The notes: generated by a model not told the origin, from the letters alone. 64,000 nucleotides of DNA from Muricoccus nepalensis (GCF_006438825.1 NZ_RCZP01000002.1:156568-220567); one strand, 5' to 3'; counted from the stretch's first letter, positions 34,519 to 46,059 are shown. Numbers and translations are program-made.

Positions 34519-35280
34519 ATGGCCTCCCTCTCCACCGCCCGGCAGCTTCCTCTGCCGCTGCTTCCGCGCGCCGAGGTCGAGATCGACCCGGTGCCCGATT
34601 CCTCGAACGCCGTCGCCCGCACCTGGCTCGGCGATCCCATGAGCTGGCCGGCCGGGCGGCTCGTGCTGCACGGGCCGGAGGGGAGCGGGAAGTCCGCCCT
34701 CCTGGCCCAGGCCTCCCGCCGGCTGGGGCTCCGGCGCCTCTCGGGGCCGCTGCTGCGGGGCGTGCCGCAGGGGGCGCCCACCGCGCTCGATGACGCCGAC
34801 TGCGCGGCGGAGGAGGCGGCGCTGTTCCACCTCATCAACGCCTGCGCGGCGGGCGGGCACCTGCTGCTGATGGCCGGGCGGGAGCCGCCGGGGCGCTGGC
34901 CGGTGGCCCTGCCGGACCTCGCCAGCCGGCTGCGCGCCACCGCCTCGGCCGCGCTCGGCCAGCCGACGGACGCGCTGCTCCGCGCCCTGCTGGCCCGGCA
35001 TTTCGAGCGCCGGCAGCTCCGGGTAGAGCCGGCGGTGCAGGACTGGCTCCTCGCCCGCCTCCCACGGGAGGCGGCGGCGCTGGCCGAGGCGGCCGCCCGG
35101 CTGGACCGCGCGGCCCTGGCGGGCGGCGGGGGGATCACCCGCGGCCTCGCGCGCGAGGTCCTGGCCGGGCTGCTCGACGGCAGCGGGGAAGGGGGCGAGG
35201 ACGGGGCCTTCGACGGGGCCGGTGACGATTTTGTGGCAACCCCGGGCGCGCCCTCCGCTTCCATGGGCACCTTGCTGTAA
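34519..35280 (+). CDS. hdaA: DnaA-related regulatory protein HdaA
   Basis: A 253-residue AAA+ protein resembling Hda, which with the sliding clamp turns DnaA-ATP into DnaA-ADP to prevent over-initiation. The N-terminal RQLPLPLLP is the clamp-binding motif expected for Hda. The P-loop is [20 protein letters not shown], the Walker B region is degenerate ([20 protein letters not shown]), and the sensor part contains [20 protein letters not shown]. It lacks the DNA-binding domain of DnaA. It sits directly after the PerM-like gene and before ppk1, the order usual in this lineage. The C-terminal 40 residues are Gly/Asp-rich and variable. Confidence 0.88.
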   Translation: MASLSTARQLPLPLLPRAEVEIDPVPDSSNAVARTWLGDPMSWPAGRLVLHGPEGSGKSALLAQASRRLGLRRLSGPLLRGVPQGAPTALDDADCAAEEAALFHLINACAAGGHLLLMAGREPPGRWPVALPDLASRLRATASAALGQPTDALLRALLARHFERRQLRVEPAVQDWLLARLPREAAALAEAAARLDRAALAGGGGITRGLAREVLAGLLDGSGEGGEDGAFDGAGDDFVATPGAPSASMGTLL

Positions 35281-35290
35281 CCTTGGGGCC

Positions 35291-37639
35291 ATGGACGCCA
35301 ACCCGGACACCGCCAAGACCGAGCCAGCCCGCCCCGAGGCCCCGCGAAGCGAGGCGCCCCGGCCGGCGGCGCCGCGCCCGGCGCGCCCCGACCAGCCGGC
35401 CTCGCTGCGCGGCACCCCCGCGGCGGCCGCGCTGCCGGCCGAGCCGCCGCCGGCCGAGGCACCCGAGCCGGCGCTGACCGACCCGGGCCGCTTCATCAAC
35501 CGCGAGTTGTCCTGGCTGGCCTTCAACGAGCGCGTGCTGGAGGAGGCGGCCAACCCCGCCCATCCCCTGCTGGAGCGGCTGCGTTTCGTCGCGATCTCCT
35601 CCTCCAACCTCGACGAGTTCTACTCCGTCCGCGTCGCGGGGCTGGCGGGGCAGGAGCGGGCGGCGGTGGCCGCGGTCTCGCCGGACGGGCTGACCCCGGC
35701 GCAGCAGCTCTCGGCCATCCACGAGCGCGCCGGGCGGCTCCTCTCCCGCCAGCAGGACGGGTGGCTGAGCCTGCGCGGGCAGCTCGCCGAGGCCGGCATC
35801 CTGCTGAGCGACCCCGCGGACCTCTCCACCGCCGACCGGGAATGGCTGGCGAGCTGGTTCATGGAGCGGGTCTTCCCGGTGGTGACGCCGCTGGCGATCG
35901 ACCCCGCGCACCCCTTCCCCTTCCTCGCCAACCTCGCCCTCTGCCTCATCATGAAGCTCGTGCGGGAGGAGGACGGCGGCACCATGCGCGCCATCCTGCC
36001 GCTGCCGCCGCAGCTCGAGCGCTTCATCCGGCTTCCCCCGGGCGGCCCGCGCACGGAGGGGGGGCGGGAGCCCGCGCGCTTCGTGCTGCTGGAGGAGGTG
36101 ATCCTCCTCAATCTCCGCCGCCTCTTCCCCGGCTTCATCCTCGCCGAGCGCGGGCTGTTCCGCCTCATCCGCGACACCGACGTCGAGTTCGAGGAGGAGG
36201 CGGAGGACCTCGTCCGCTCCTACGAGAGCGCGCTGAAGCGCCGGCGGCGGGGGCGCGCGATCCGCCTCTCCGTCACCGCCGACACGCCGTCGGACCTCGT
36301 GGACCTCGTCGCCGAGGAGCTGGACGCGCCGCAGGGGGAGATCTTCGCGCTGCAGGGGCTGCTGGGCCTGTCCGACCTCACGCAGATCATCCTCGACGAC
36401 CGGCCGGACCTGCTCTTCAAGCCCTACACGCCGCGCTTCCCCGAGCGCATCCTCGACTTCGGGGGCGACTGCTTCGCGGCCATCCGGGCGAAGGACATCG
36501 TCGTCCACCATCCCTACGAATCCTTCGACGTGGTCGTGCAGTTCCTGCGCCAGGCGGCGCGCGACCCCGCGGTCATCGCGATCAAGCAGACGCTCTACCG
36601 CACCTCGCGCGACAGCCCGATCGCGCGCGCCCTCATCGAGGCCGCGGAGTCCGGCAAGTCCGTCACCGCCATGGTCGAGCTGAAGGCGCGCTTCGACGAG
36701 GAGCGCAACATCGCGCTCGCGCGCGAGCTGGAATCGGCGGGCGTGCAGGTCGTCTACGGCTTCGTCGACCTCAAGACCCACGCCAAGGTGAGCCTCGTCG
36801 TGCGTCGCGAGGCGGGGTCGCTGCGCTCCTACGCGCATTTCGGGACGGGCAACTACCACCCGGTCACGGCCCGCATCTACACGGACCTGTCCTTCTTCAC
36901 CGCCGATCCCGGCCTCACGCGCGACGCGGCGCGGCTGTTCAACTACATGACGGGCTACGCGCGCCCCGAGACGATGGAGAGCCTCGCCTTCGCGCCGCTG
37001 ACGCTGCGGCCGACGCTGATGGGGCTGATCGAGCAGGAGATCGTCAACGCGCGCGAGGGGCGGCCGGCCGGCATCTGGCTGAAGCTGAACTCGCTCGTGG
37101 ACGAGGGCCTGATCGACGCGCTCTACCGCGCGGGACGGGCGGGAGTGAAGGTGGACTGCGTCATCCGCGGCATCTGCTGCCTGCGGCCGGGCGTCGTCGG
37201 GCTGTCCGAGAACATCCGGGTGAAGTCCATCGTCGGCCGCTTCCTCGAGCACTCCCGCATCTGCGTCTTCGCCAACGGCCACCGCCTGCCGAGCCGGCGG
37301 GCGCGGGTCTTCATCAGCAGCGCCGACTGGATGGGCCGCAACATGGACTGGCGCGTGGAGACGATGGTGCCGGTGGAGAACCCGACCGTGCACGCCCAGG
37401 TGCTCGACCAGATCATGGTCGTGAACCTGAAGGACCGCGACCAGTCCTGGGAGCTGCACCCGGACGGCGTCTATCGCCGCGTCGCGGGGCTGGTGGGCGC
37501 GCCGGGGGCGCAGCCGCTCTCCGCGCACGAGTACTTCATGACCAACCCGTCCCTCTCCGGCCGCGGCAGCGCGCTGCACCGGGCGCCCCGCCCGCGCGCG
37601 CCCACCCGGCGCCGGCCGGACCGCGTGGCGCAGGACTGA
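35291..37639 (+). CDS. ppk1: polyphosphate kinase 1
   Basis: A 782-residue enzyme that makes polyphosphate from ATP. After a Pro/Ala-rich lead of about 65 residues comes the N domain ([20 protein letters not shown]), then catalytic domains with the autophosphorylated His497 in [15 protein letters not shown] and His654 in [13 protein letters not shown], and [20 protein letters not shown]. The C terminus ends in a basic tail. ATG 35291 is chosen as first in-frame ATG beyond hdaA. It is followed five bases later by ppx, giving a synthesis/breakdown pair. Polyphosphate metabolism is commonly tied to stress adaptation. Confidence 0.96.
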   Translation: MDANPDTAKTEPARPEAPRSEAPRPAAPRPARPDQPASLRGTPAAAALPAEPPPAEAPEPALTDPGRFINRELSWLAFNERVLEEAANPAHPLLERLRFVAISSSNLDEFYSVRVAGLAGQERAAVAAVSPDGLTPAQQLSAIHERAGRLLSRQQDGWLSLRGQLAEAGILLSDPADLSTADREWLASWFMERVFPVVTPLAIDPAHPFPFLANLALCLIMKLVREEDGGTMRAILPLPPQLERFIRLPPGGPRTEGGREPARFVLLEEVILLNLRRLFPGFILAERGLFRLIRDTDVEFEEEAEDLVRSYESALKRRRRGRAIRLSVTADTPSDLVDLVAEELDAPQGEIFALQGLLGLSDLTQIILDDRPDLLFKPYTPRFPERILDFGGDCFAAIRAKDIVVHHPYESFDVVVQFLRQAARDPAVIAIKQTLYRTSRDSPIARALIEAAESGKSVTAMVELKARFDEERNIALARELESAGVQVVYGFVDLKTHAKVSLVVRREAGSLRSYAHFGTGNYHPVTARIYTDLSFFTADPGLTRDAARLFNYMTGYARPETMESLAFAPLTLRPTLMGLIEQEIVNAREGRPAGIWLKLNSLVDEGLIDALYRAGRAGVKVDCVIRGICCLRPGVVGLSENIRVKSIVGRFLEHSRICVFANGHRLPSRRARVFISSADWMGRNMDWRVETMVPVENPTVHAQVLDQIMVVNLKDRDQSWELHPDGVYRRVAGLVGAPGAQPLSAHEYFMTNPSLSGRGSALHRAPRPRAPTRRRPDRVAQD

Positions 37640-37644
37640 CGGGC

Positions 37645-39372
37645 GTGGGAGAGAGCGAAGCAACCGCCCGGCCCCACCGGCCGGGCGACGGGGCGCCGGC
37701 TCGCGCCGACGAGGTTGTCCTTCGTCCCGGGGGCGAGACCTCGCCTCGCGTGAGGGGCGGCGGGACACCGGTGAGAACCGGGAGCGACGAGGCCTCGCCT
37801 CGCAACGGCGACGAGGCTCCGGTTCGCGCTGGCGACGAAGCTTCGCTTCGCGCCGGGGGCGACGAGGCGCCGCCTCGCGGGGGCGACGAGGCCCCGCCTC
37901 GCGCGGGGGTGGTTGATCTCGGGTCGAACTCGGTCCGTCTCGTCGTCTTCGAGGGGCTGGGGCGGAACCCCTCCACGATCTTCAACGAGAAGGCGGTGCT
38001 CGGGCTCGGGCGCGGGCTGCAATCGACGGGGCGGCTGAACGCGGCGGCGGTCGAAGGCGCGCTCACGATCATGGGCCGCTACCTCGCCATCGCGCGCGCC
38101 ATGGGGGCGGAGCCGGTCGAGGTGCTGGCCACCGCGGCCATGCGCGACGCCGCCAACGGCCCGGCCTTCGCCGAGGCGCTGCGCGCGCGCATGCCCGGCG
38201 TGCCGCTGCGCATCCTCTCCGGCATGGAGGAGGCGGCCATGTCGGCGGACGGCGTGCTGCTCGGCGTGCCCGGCGCCGACGGCATCCTCGGCGACATCGG
38301 CGGCGGCAGCCTCGAGCTCGTGGACCTCGCGGCCGGCCGGCCCGCGGCCTCGGTCAGCCTGCCGCTCGGCGTGATCCGCCTGGCCGAGCAGTCCGGCAGC
38401 GATCCCTCCCGCGCCCGCGCCATCGCCGAGGGCGCGCTCTCGGCCGTGCCCTGGCTGGCGCGGGGGCAGGGACGGGACCTCTACCTCGTCGGCGGCGCCT
38501 GGCGGGCGCTGGCGAAGATCCACATCGTCCAGACCGGCTACCCGCTCTCGATCGTGCATCACTACGTCCTCCGCCGGGAGGAGGCGCGCGACCTCTGCGC
38601 GGCCGTGATTGCGGCCGGCGAGCGGCCGGGGCGGATGCCCGGCGCGCCGGCCAAGCGGGCGGCCGACCTTCCCTACGCCGCCGTGGTCCTGCGCCGCCTT
38701 CTCCGCCTCACCGGCGCGCGGCGCGTGGTCTTCTCGGCCAACGGGCTGCGGGAGGGCTGGTACTCCCGCCTGCTGAGCGACGAGGTGCGGGCGCAGGACC
38801 CGCTGCTCGCCGTCGGCACGGAGCTCGCCGCGCGCTTCGGGCGCGACCCCGCCCTGCCGGCAGCCCTCGCGGCCTGGACCGCGCCCCTCTTTCCCGGCGA
38901 GGGGCCCGCCGAGGCGGCGCTGCGCCGCACCGCCTGCCAGCTCTCGGACGTGGGCAGCCACGACCACCCGGACTACCGGGCAGAGCAGGCCTTCCTCCGC
39001 GTCCTGCGCCAGCCCGGCGTGGGGCTGGACCACCACGCCCGCGCCTTCCTCGCCCTCGTCACCGCGCTTCGCTACGACGCGGCCGACCCCGCGGTGGTGG
39101 CGCCGGCGCGCGCCCTGCTGGGGCCCCAGGTGCAGCAGCGGGCGGAGCGGCTCGCGGCCGCCCTGCGGCTCGCCTACACCCTGTCCGGCGGCACGCTGGC
39201 GCTGCTGTCCGGCACCGCCCTCGTCCCGCGCGGCGACCGGCTGGTGCTGCGTCTGGTCGAGGGAAGCGGCGTCTTCGCCGGCGAGGGGGTGCAGCGGCGG
39301 GTGGAGGCGCTGGCCGCCGCGATGGGGCTCGAGGCGGTGGTGGAGCTCGCGCCGCGGCCCGAGGCCGCCTGA
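37645..39372 (+). CDS. ppx: Ppx/GppA family phosphatase (exopolyphosphatase)
   Basis: A 575-residue protein if read from GTG 37645; the conserved fold starts only at about residue 88 (GVVDLGSNSVRLVVFEGLG). ASKHA-type phosphate loops continue with EVLATAAMRDAANGPAFAEA and GILGDIGGGSLELVDLAAGR, and the C-terminal HD-like half includes LSDVGSHDHPDYRAEQAFLR. The first 88 residues are unstructured and contain five GDEAxxR-type repeats. A GTG at 37909 would start translation directly at the fold; which start is used is open. It degrades polyphosphate or pppGpp and pairs with ppk1. Confidence 0.9.
   Translation: MGESEATARPHRPGDGAPARADEVVLRPGGETSPRVRGGGTPVRTGSDEASPRNGDEAPVRAGDEASLRAGGDEAPPRGGDEAPPRAGVVDLGSNSVRLVVFEGLGRNPSTIFNEKAVLGLGRGLQSTGRLNAAAVEGALTIMGRYLAIARAMGAEPVEVLATAAMRDAANGPAFAEALRARMPGVPLRILSGMEEAAMSADGVLLGVPGADGILGDIGGGSLELVDLAAGRPAASVSLPLGVIRLAEQSGSDPSRARAIAEGALSAVPWLARGQGRDLYLVGGAWRALAKIHIVQTGYPLSIVHHYVLRREEARDLCAAVIAAGERPGRMPGAPAKRAADLPYAAVVLRRLLRLTGARRVVFSANGLREGWYSRLLSDEVRAQDPLLAVGTELAARFGRDPALPAALAAWTAPLFPGEGPAEAALRRTACQLSDVGSHDHPDYRAEQAFLRVLRQPGVGLDHHARAFLALVTALRYDAADPAVVAPARALLGPQVQQRAERLAAALRLAYTLSGGTLALLSGTALVPRGDRLVLRLVEGSGVFAGEGVQRRVEALAAAMGLEAVVELAPRPEAA
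37783..37908 (+). repeat. five in-frame repeats in the Ppx N-terminal lead
   Basis: Five tandem units of 24 or 27 bases encode SDEASPRN, GDEAPVRA, GDEASLRAG, GDEAPPRG and GDEAPPRAG. The DNA consensus is GGCGACGAGGC-CCGCCTCGCG. The two last units are nearly identical, so recent expansion is likely. Copy number may vary among strains. Confidence 0.85.
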
Positions 39373-39462
39373 CCGGGGCCGGATGACGCCGCCCTTCGCG
39401 AGGGCGCCCCAGTGCGGGGGCGGCGCTGGCGCGGCGGGCGAGGCCGGTGCAGGGTCGGGGAA

Positions 39463-42400
39463 ATGCCCGAGGCACGTCACAGGACCGCGGAGGCGTCCGG
39501 CCCGGTCGAGCGCATCGCCGTGACGGGGGCGGCACGGCGCGGCCCGGCGCTCGGCCTGCGCGCGCGGCTCCTGCTCCTCGTGCTCGCGGCGGTCCTGCCG
39601 GTGCTGCTCTTCGCGGGCCTGGTGCTCTGGCGCTTCGCCGGCGCGCAGCGCGACGGCGTCGAGCGCTCGGTGCTGGCCCGGGCGGAGGCGCTGGCGCGCG
39701 TGGTCGACGCTGAGTTCGAGGCGCTCTCCCTCACCCTGCGCGCCGTCTCCGGCACGCCGGCCTTCGCGGCGGGGGACCGGGAGGCGGTGCGCCAGCACAT
39801 GGTCTCGGTCGGGCGGGACATCGGCTCGAACCTCGTGCTGCGCGCCGCGGACGGGCGGCTTCTCCTCCACACCGCGGTCCCGCGCGCGGAGGAGGCGGGC
39901 GCGCCGCTCGCGCGGCCGCCCTGGCTGGGGGGAGCGGAGGCGCCGGACGGCCGCTTCACCGTGTCGGACCTCTTCACCAGCCCCATGACCGGCGCGCCCA
40001 CCTACGCCGTGGTCCTTCCCGTGAGCGACGCGCAGGGCCATCGCCTGCTGCTCGGCGCCGCCTTCCGCGCCGCCCGGCTGGCGGAGCGCCTGCGGCTCGC
40101 CCTGCCGGAGGAGGGCTGGGGCTTCGTGGTGGCGGACCGGGCGCACCGCGTGGTCGCGCAGAGCCGCGCGCCCGAGGCCGCCCTGCCTGAATCCGCCCTG
40201 GGCGCCGATGCCGGCCCGGGCTTCCACGGCGCGCTGAACGGCGTCCAGCGGGGGCGGGGGGCGGATGGCGTGCCGATCGTCTTCGCCCACGCGCGCACGG
40301 AGGCGGGCTGGGACGTCGGCGCCAGCCTCGTCGCGGAGCGGGTGAACGCGCCGGTGCGCGGCGCCGTGCAGGCGCTGGCCGGCTTGGGGGCGGTGCTGCT
40401 GTCCTGCGCGCTGCTGCTGGCGCTGGCCGTCGCGTCGCGGATCGCGGGGGCGGCGGAGGCGCTGGCCGGGGCCGCGACGGTGCTGGGGCAGGGCCGGCCG
40501 GTGCCGCCCGTCCGCACCCCCGTGCCGGAGATGAACACGGTCGGCGCCGCCCTCTCCCGCGCCGGGGAGACCATCGCGGCCCGCGACCGGGCGCTGCGCG
40601 AGCGCGAGGCGCAGCTGGCGCGGACGCAGCGCCTGGCGCGGGTCGGCGGCTTCGAGCTGCTGGTCGAGCACGACGTTGAGGGCGGGCCGCGCTTCCGCAA
40701 CCTCCGCTCCCCCGAGTACCTCGCCCTGCACGGCCTGCCGCCGGACGCCGAAGAGGAGCCGCACGCGGACTGGGTGTCGCGCCTCCATCCCGGGGACCGG
40801 GAGCGCGTCTCGGCCGCCTTCCTCGCCGCGGTGGCCGCGGGCGGCCCCGACTACGTCGCGGAGTACCGCGTCCTGACCCCCGAGGGCGAGACGCGCTGGA
40901 TCTCGGCCCTCGCCGAGGTCGAGCGGGACGGGCAGGGGCGCGCCATCCGCTTCCGGGGCGTGCACGTCGACCTCTCCAGCCTCCGGCGCACGGAGGCGCG
41001 GCTGGCCGAGAACCGCGCCGCCCTGGCCGCCGCCGAGGAGCGCCTGCGCCTGGCCATGGACGCGAGCGGCCTCGTCGCCTTCGACGTGGACCTCGGCACC
41101 CGACGGGGGGTCTTCTCGCCGGGGCACTTCGCCCTCATCGGCCGGCCCGCGCCGCCCGACGGCGTCGGCGACCTCGCGGCCTGGGAGGCGCTGATCCACC
41201 CGGAGGACCGGGCCGGGGTGCGCGCCGCCTGGCGGCGCATGCTGGTGGGCGGCGCGGCGGTGACGGTCGAGCACCGCGTCCTCGCCCCCGCCGGGGAGCG
41301 CTGGATCGCGGCCACGGGGCGCCTGCTTCCCGGCCCTCCCGCGCCCGGCGGCGGGCGGGGGGAGCGCTGCGTCGGCGTCTACGCCGACGTCACCGGCCGC
41401 CGCGCCGCCCAGGCGGTGCTGGAGGCGCGGGTGGGGGAGGCGGTGGCCGCCGCCGAGGCCGCCCAGGCGCAGCTCGCCCAGGCGCAGAAGATGGAGGCGC
41501 TCGGCCAGCTCACGGGGGGCGTGGCGCACGACTTCAACAACCTTCTCCAGGTCGTGGCCTCCGGCGCGGCGCTGCTGGGCAAGCGCCCCTCCCTTCTGGC
41601 CGATCCCGCCGCGCTCCGGCTGCTGGAGGGCATGGCCGGCGCCGCCGAGCGGGGCGGCGCGCTCACCCGCCGGATGCTCGCCTTCGCCCGGCGGCAGGAG
41701 CTGCGCATGGGGGCGGTGGACACCGCGGCCCTCATCCTCGCGCTGCGCGACATCCTCGCCCGCAGCCTCGGCCCCGCGACGCCGCTCGAGATCGAGGTGC
41801 CGGACGGCCTCTGGTGGGTGCACGCCGACCCGAACCAGCTCGAGCTCGCGCTGCTGAACCTCTGCGTCAACGCGCGCGACGCCATGCCGCCCGAGCGCTT
41901 CCCCGGCGGGCGGGTGCGGCTGGCCGCGCGCAACGCCCCCGCCGCGCCCCGCCGCGGCCTGCCCGGCGCGGGCGACCCGCCGCCGTCCGGGGACTGCCTC
42001 GTCATCCTCGTCTCGGACGAAGGGGCGGGGATGGACGCCGAGACGCTGGCGCGGGCGACCGAGCCCTTCTTCACCACCAAGGGCGTGGGGCGCGGCACCG
42101 GCCTCGGCCTGTCGATGGTGCACGGGCTCTGCGCCCAGTCGGGGGGCGCGCTGCGCCTGTCCAGCGTGCCCGGGCGGGGCACCACCGCCGAGATCTGGCT
42201 GCCCCGCGCCGAGCCGGGGTCGGAGGCCGCGCCGCCGCCGCTGGCCGTCCCCACCGCGCCCCCGGCCGCCCGCCGCCTCTCGGTCCTCCTCGTGGACGAC
42301 GACCCGCTGGTGCTGTCCAGCAGCGCGGCGCTGCTGGCCGATCTCGGCCACGCCGTGTGCGAGGCGGGCTCGGCCGCCGCGGCGCTGGAGGCGCTGCGCG

Positions 42401-42636
42401 CCGGGCCGGTGCCGGACGCCGTCGTGACGGACCATGCCATGCCCGGCATGACCGGGGCGGAGCTGGCCGGGCGGATCGCGGCGCGGCACCCGGGCCTGCC
42501 CGTGATCCTCGCCACCGGCTACGCCGACCTGCCGGCGGGCGAGGCGCCGGAGGTGCCGCGGCTGGACAAGCCCTTCGGGCGCGACGCCCTGGCCGCCGCG
42601 CTCGCGGCCGCGACGGGGGGCGCGCCCCCCGCCTGA
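39463..42636 (+). CDS. hybrid histidine kinase with PAS domains and C-terminal receiver
   Basis: A 1057-residue membrane sensor. A first helix near residues 25-55 ([20 protein letters not shown]) and a second near 305-325 ([19 protein letters not shown]) flank a periplasmic domain of about 250 residues (dCACHE-like). Two PAS-like domains follow ([37 protein letters not shown]), then the kinase with His689 in [14 protein letters not shown], ATPase boxes [14 protein letters not shown] and [11 protein letters not shown], and a receiver with Asp990 in [12 protein letters not shown]. No separate response regulator is adjacent. It lies 158 bases before the trehalose-glucan operon, which makes an osmotic or stress signal plausible, but this is only context. 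Confidence 0.92.
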   Translation: MPEARHRTAEASGPVERIAVTGAARRGPALGLRARLLLLVLAAVLPVLLFAGLVLWRFAGAQRDGVERSVLARAEALARVVDAEFEALSLTLRAVSGTPAFAAGDREAVRQHMVSVGRDIGSNLVLRAADGRLLLHTAVPRAEEAGAPLARPPWLGGAEAPDGRFTVSDLFTSPMTGAPTYAVVLPVSDAQGHRLLLGAAFRAARLAERLRLALPEEGWGFVVADRAHRVVAQSRAPEAALPESALGADAGPGFHGALNGVQRGRGADGVPIVFAHARTEAGWDVGASLVAERVNAPVRGAVQALAGLGAVLLSCALLLALAVASRIAGAAEALAGAATVLGQGRPVPPVRTPVPEMNTVGAALSRAGETIAARDRALREREAQLARTQRLARVGGFELLVEHDVEGGPRFRNLRSPEYLALHGLPPDAEEEPHADWVSRLHPGDRERVSAAFLAAVAAGGPDYVAEYRVLTPEGETRWISALAEVERDGQGRAIRFRGVHVDLSSLRRTEARLAENRAALAAAEERLRLAMDASGLVAFDVDLGTRRGVFSPGHFALIGRPAPPDGVGDLAAWEALIHPEDRAGVRAAWRRMLVGGAAVTVEHRVLAPAGERWIAATGRLLPGPPAPGGGRGERCVGVYADVTGRRAAQAVLEARVGEAVAAAEAAQAQLAQAQKMEALGQLTGGVAHDFNNLLQVVASGAALLGKRPSLLADPAALRLLEGMAGAAERGGALTRRMLAFARRQELRMGAVDTAALILALRDILARSLGPATPLEIEVPDGLWWVHADPNQLELALLNLCVNARDAMPPERFPGGRVRLAARNAPAAPRRGLPGAGDPPPSGDCLVILVSDEGAGMDAETLARATEPFFTTKGVGRGTGLGLSMVHGLCAQSGGALRLSSVPGRGTTAEIWLPRAEPGSEAAPPPLAVPTAPPAARRLSVLLVDDDPLVLSSSAALLADLGHAVCEAGSAAAALEALRAGPVPDAVVTDHAMPGMTGAELAGRIAARHPGLPVILATGYADLPAGEAPEVPRLDKPFGRDALAAALAAATGGAPPA

Positions 42637-42688
42637 GGCCGCGCCCCGGCCCCCGAGCGGGCAACCGCGCCGGGTGGCCGACGCCTCC

Positions 42689-42718
42689 GCAACAACCGGG
42701 CGCCTCACGGCTTGTTGC
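42689..42718. promoter_or_regulatory. inverted repeat upstream of glgE
   Basis: GCAACAA (42689-42695) and TTGTTGC (42712-42718) are perfect seven-base arms with a 16-base spacer. The site lies about 70 bases before the EcfG-like promoter of the operon. A nine-base direct repeat CGGGTGGCC flanks it (42671 and 42736). It could be a regulator site; nothing identifies the factor. Confidence 0.35.
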
Positions 42719-42788
42719 CCCGCAGCATGCTTGGCCGGGTGGCCCCTTGCTGCGATCCCCGACCGAGCAATCAGCGATGCCGGAACCG

Positions 42789-42813
42789 GGAACCATGACC
42801 GCCAACGACCGTT
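42789..42813 (+). promoter_or_regulatory. EcfG-type promoter (exact consensus) at the glgE start
   Basis: GGAAC (42789-42793), 16 bases, CGTT (42810-42813): all nine consensus bases and an allowed spacing for the alphaproteobacterial general-stress sigma factor. Transcription would begin around 42820-42823, which is exactly where the ATG at 42822 stands, so the mRNA may be leaderless. The two in-frame ATGs further upstream (42777 and 42795) would lie before or within the promoter. Confidence 0.55.
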
Positions 42814-42821
42814 GCTCGGCG

Positions 42822-45800
42822 ATGCGCTCCATCGCCCTGTACCACGTGAACCCGCTCCTGCTCGGCCCGCTTTCCGGCTGGAAGCCCGAGCTGGAGAGGG
42901 TGGCCGGCCTGGGATTCGGGGCGGTCTGCATGCCGCCGCCGCTCTCGCCGGGGCGCTCGGGCCACCTGATGGAGGTGGCGGACCACGACCGCGCGCACCC
43001 GCTGCTGGAGGCCGGCACGGGCGGCACCGCGGCCATCGCCGCCATCGCCGAGGCCTGCCGCGCGGCGGGGCTCGGCCTCTGGCTCGACCTCGAGCCGCAG
43101 CACGTCGCGAGCGAGGGCGCGCTCGTCGCCGCCCATTCCGACTGGTTCCACCGGGCCGACGCCGCGCTGCCCGACCCGCGCGGCGGCGCGCTCCGCCCCG
43201 GCCTCGCGCGGCTGGACCTCGCGTCGGAGGGGGCGCTCGCCTTCTGGGAGGCGCGGCTGCAGGACTGGGCGGCGGCGGGGGTCGCGGGCTTCCGCGCGGT
43301 GCGGCCCGGCGAGGTGCCGGCGGCGGCCTGGGCGCGGCTGACCCGCGCCACCCCGGCCGGCTTCATCGCCTGGAACACCGGCCTGCCCTGGCCAGAGGCC
43401 GCGGCGCTGCGGCGCGCGGGCTTCGACGCGCTCGCCTCCTCCGTGGCCTGGTGGAACGGGCGCGACGCCTGGTTCATGGCGGAACGGGAGGCGGTGGGCG
43501 GACCCCTGGTCGGCTTCCCCGAGGCGCCCTTCGAGACCCGCGCCGCGGTGGAGGAGGGCGACGAGGCGGCCCGCGGCCGCGCCGCCGCCCTCTCCCTCCG
43601 GCTCGCGGCCACGCTCTGCGACGCGCTGCTCGTGCCCCAGGGCTTCGAGTACGGCGCGCGCCGGCCTTCCAACCCCGCCCAGGACCGGCCGGGCGACTGG
43701 GCCTGGCTGCGCGAGAACGCGCCCTACGACCTCTCGGCCGAGATCCGCGAGGCGACCGCCCTCGTCGCCGCCCTCGCGCCCCTCTCGGGCGCGCCGCTCC
43801 GCGCGCTGACCGGGCCGGGCGCGCCCGTGCAGGTGGTGATGCGAGCGGCGGAGGACCCGCGGGTCGCCTCCTCGGCCACGCTCGTCGTCGCCAACCCCGA
43901 CCGCCGGGCGGCCGCGACGCTGCTGCCCGAGACGGTGCTGCCCGGCCTCGCCGGCGGCCCCGCGCCCTTCCTCGACGCCGACGGCGAGGCGCTGGTGCCG
44001 GGCCGGCCCGTCACGCTGCCGCCGGGCGCGGTGCGGGTTCTGCAGGCCGGGCGCGCGAACCCCGTGGTCCGCCTGCCGGCCTCCCGCATGCCGCCCGAGC
44101 AGGGCGTCGCCCTCCCCCGGATCGGCATCGAGGCGGTGACGCCGCTGGTCGACGGCGGCCGCTTCCCCGTGAAGCGCACGGTGGGCGAGGTGGTGACGGT
44201 GGAGGCCGACATTGTCGCCGACACCCACGCAACCTTCGGCGTCGCGCTGCTCTGGCGCACGGCGGACGAGAAGGGCTGGCGCGAGGTGCGCATGGCGCCG
44301 CTCGGCAACGACCGCTGGACGGCGAGCTTCCCGCTCGAGCGCCTGGGCCGCTACGTCTTCGCGGTGGAGGCCTGGCTCGACGTCTTCGCGGGCTACCGGG
44401 ACGAGCTTTCCAAGAAGCACGCGGCGGGCGTGAACGTCTCGCTGGAGCTGGAGGAGGGGCGCCGCCTCGTCGTGAAGGCCGCCGGCCGGATCGGCGCGAC
44501 GAAGCGGCCGCTGAACCTGCTGGCCAAGGCGCTGGAGGGTGCGGCCGATTCCGAGCGCCTCGCGCTGCTGCTCTCGCCGGAGACCGCGGGGCTGATGGCG
44601 CTGGCCGACGACCGCCCGCACCGCGTGCGCCAGAACCCCGCCGGCGGGGTCGAGGCCGAGCGCATCGCGGCGCGCTTCGCGAGCTGGTACGAGGTCTTCC
44701 CCCGCAGCCAGTCCGGCAGCGAGGAGCGCCACGGCACGCTCGACGACGTCATTCGCCAGCTTCCGCGCGTGAAGGCGATGGGCTTCGACGTGCTCTACTT
44801 CCCGCCGGTCCACCCGATTGGGCGGAAGAACCGCAAGGGCCGCAACAACACGCTGACGCCCGGGCCCGACGACGTGGGCAGCCCCTACGCCATCGGCTCC
44901 GAGGAGGGCGGGCACGACGCGCTGCACCCCGCGCTCGGCACCATCGAGGACTTCCACCGCCTGCGTGACGCCGCCTACGCGCACGGGCTGGAGCTCGCCC
45001 TCGACTTCGCCATCCAGTGCGCCCCGGACCATCCCTGGCTGAGGGAGCACCCGGAGTGGTTCGACTGGCGCCCTGACGGCACCATTAAGTACGCCGAGAA
45101 CCCGCCCAAGAAGTACGAGGACATCGTCAACGTCGACTTCTACGCCGCCGGCGCCAAGCCCTCGCTCTGGGTCGCCCTGTATGAGGCCGTGAAGTTCTGG
45201 GTGGACCAGGGCGTGAAGATCTTCCGCGTGGACAACCCCCACACCAAGCCGCTCCCCTTCTGGGAGTGGATGATCGGGGAGATCCGCGCCGACCACCCGG
45301 ACGTACTGTTCCTCTCCGAGGCCTTCACGCGGCCGAAGGTGATGTACCGCCTGGCGAAGAGCGGCTTCACGCAGTCCTACACCTACTTCACCTGGCGCGA
45401 GACGAAGGAGGAGATGGCGGAGTACCTGACGGAGCTGACGACGACCGCCCCGCGCGACTTCTTCCGCCCGAACTTCTTCGTCAACACGCCCGACATCAAC
45501 CCGCGCCACCTGCAGACCGGCGGGCGGCCGATGCACCTCTCCCGCGCGGCGCTGGCCGCGACGCTGTCGGGCCTCTGGGGCGTCTACCAGGGCTTCGAGC
45601 TCTGCGAGGCGACGCCGGTGCCGGGCAAGGAGGAGTACCTCGACAGCGAGAAGTACCAGATCCGCGCCTGGCCGGACCGCCGCCCCGGCGACATCGTGGA
45701 CGAGGTGACGCGCCTGAACCACATCCGCCGCGCGAACCCGGCGCTGCAGACCCATCTCGGCGTCACCTTCCTGCCGGCCTACAACGACAACGTCCTCTTC

Positions 45801-46049
45801 TACGAGAAGGCGACGCCGGACCGTTCCAACGTCGTGCTCGTGGCCGTCTCCATGGATACCTCTGCGGCGCAGGAGGCGGGTTACGAGCTGCCGCTCTGGC
45901 GCTTCGGCCTGCCCGACCACGAGGGGCTGGAGGTGGAGGACCTGATGCGCGGGAACCGCTTCGCGCTGCACGGCAAGTTCCAGCGGATGCGCCTCGACCC
46001 CGCCGACCTGCCCTTCGCCATCTGGCGCGTGCGCCCCTTTGGCGCCTGA
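42822..46049 (+). CDS. glgE: alpha-1,4-glucan:maltose-1-phosphate maltosyltransferase, long form
   Basis: A 1075-residue enzyme that extends alpha-1,4-glucan with maltose 1-phosphate. Residues 1-430 are an extra GH13-like barrel ([20 protein letters not shown]) whose catalytic Asp position reads [11 protein letters not shown] and Glu position [10 protein letters not shown], so it looks inactive. The true GlgE part (from about 435, [19 protein letters not shown]) has [20 protein letters not shown], the nucleophile Asp804 in [14 protein letters not shown] and Glu833 in [13 protein letters not shown] start at ATG 42822 because the fold begins there and an exact EcfG-type promoter ends just before it; ATGs at 42795 and 42777 would add 9 or 15 residues. 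It is first in the operon. Confidence 0.92.
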   Translation: MRSIALYHVNPLLLGPLSGWKPELERVAGLGFGAVCMPPPLSPGRSGHLMEVADHDRAHPLLEAGTGGTAAIAAIAEACRAAGLGLWLDLEPQHVASEGALVAAHSDWFHRADAALPDPRGGALRPGLARLDLASEGALAFWEARLQDWAAAGVAGFRAVRPGEVPAAAWARLTRATPAGFIAWNTGLPWPEAAALRRAGFDALASSVAWWNGRDAWFMAEREAVGGPLVGFPEAPFETRAAVEEGDEAARGRAAALSLRLAATLCDALLVPQGFEYGARRPSNPAQDRPGDWAWLRENAPYDLSAEIREATALVAALAPLSGAPLRALTGPGAPVQVVMRAAEDPRVASSATLVVANPDRRAAATLLPETVLPGLAGGPAPFLDADGEALVPGRPVTLPPGAVRVLQAGRANPVVRLPASRMPPEQGVALPRIGIEAVTPLVDGGRFPVKRTVGEVVTVEADIVADTHATFGVALLWRTADEKGWREVRMAPLGNDRWTASFPLERLGRYVFAVEAWLDVFAGYRDELSKKHAAGVNVSLELEEGRRLVVKAAGRIGATKRPLNLLAKALEGAADSERLALLLSPETAGLMALADDRPHRVRQNPAGGVEAERIAARFASWYEVFPRSQSGSEERHGTLDDVIRQLPRVKAMGFDVLYFPPVHPIGRKNRKGRNNTLTPGPDDVGSPYAIGSEEGGHDALHPALGTIEDFHRLRDAAYAHGLELALDFAIQCAPDHPWLREHPEWFDWRPDGTIKYAENPPKKYEDIVNVDFYAAGAKPSLWVALYEAVKFWVDQGVKIFRVDNPHTKPLPFWEWMIGEIRADHPDVLFLSEAFTRPKVMYRLAKSGFTQSYTYFTWRETKEEMAEYLTELTTTAPRDFFRPNFFVNTPDINPRHLQTGGRPMHLSRAALAATLSGLWGVYQGFELCEATPVPGKEEYLDSEKYQIRAWPDRRPGDIVDEVTRLNHIRRANPALQTHLGVTFLPAYNDNVLFYEKATPDRSNVVLVAVSMDTSAAQEAGYELPLWRFGLPDHEGLEVEDLMRGNRFALHGKFQRMRLDPADLPFAIWRVRPFGA

Positions 46050-46059
46050 GAGAACCACC

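Noticed and set aside
37471-42708. A minus-strand open frame of more than 1700 codons across ppk1, ppx and the hybrid kinase
   Set aside because: It is antisense to three well-supported genes, its protein is Arg/Gly/Ala-rich without domains, and such frames are expected at this base composition.
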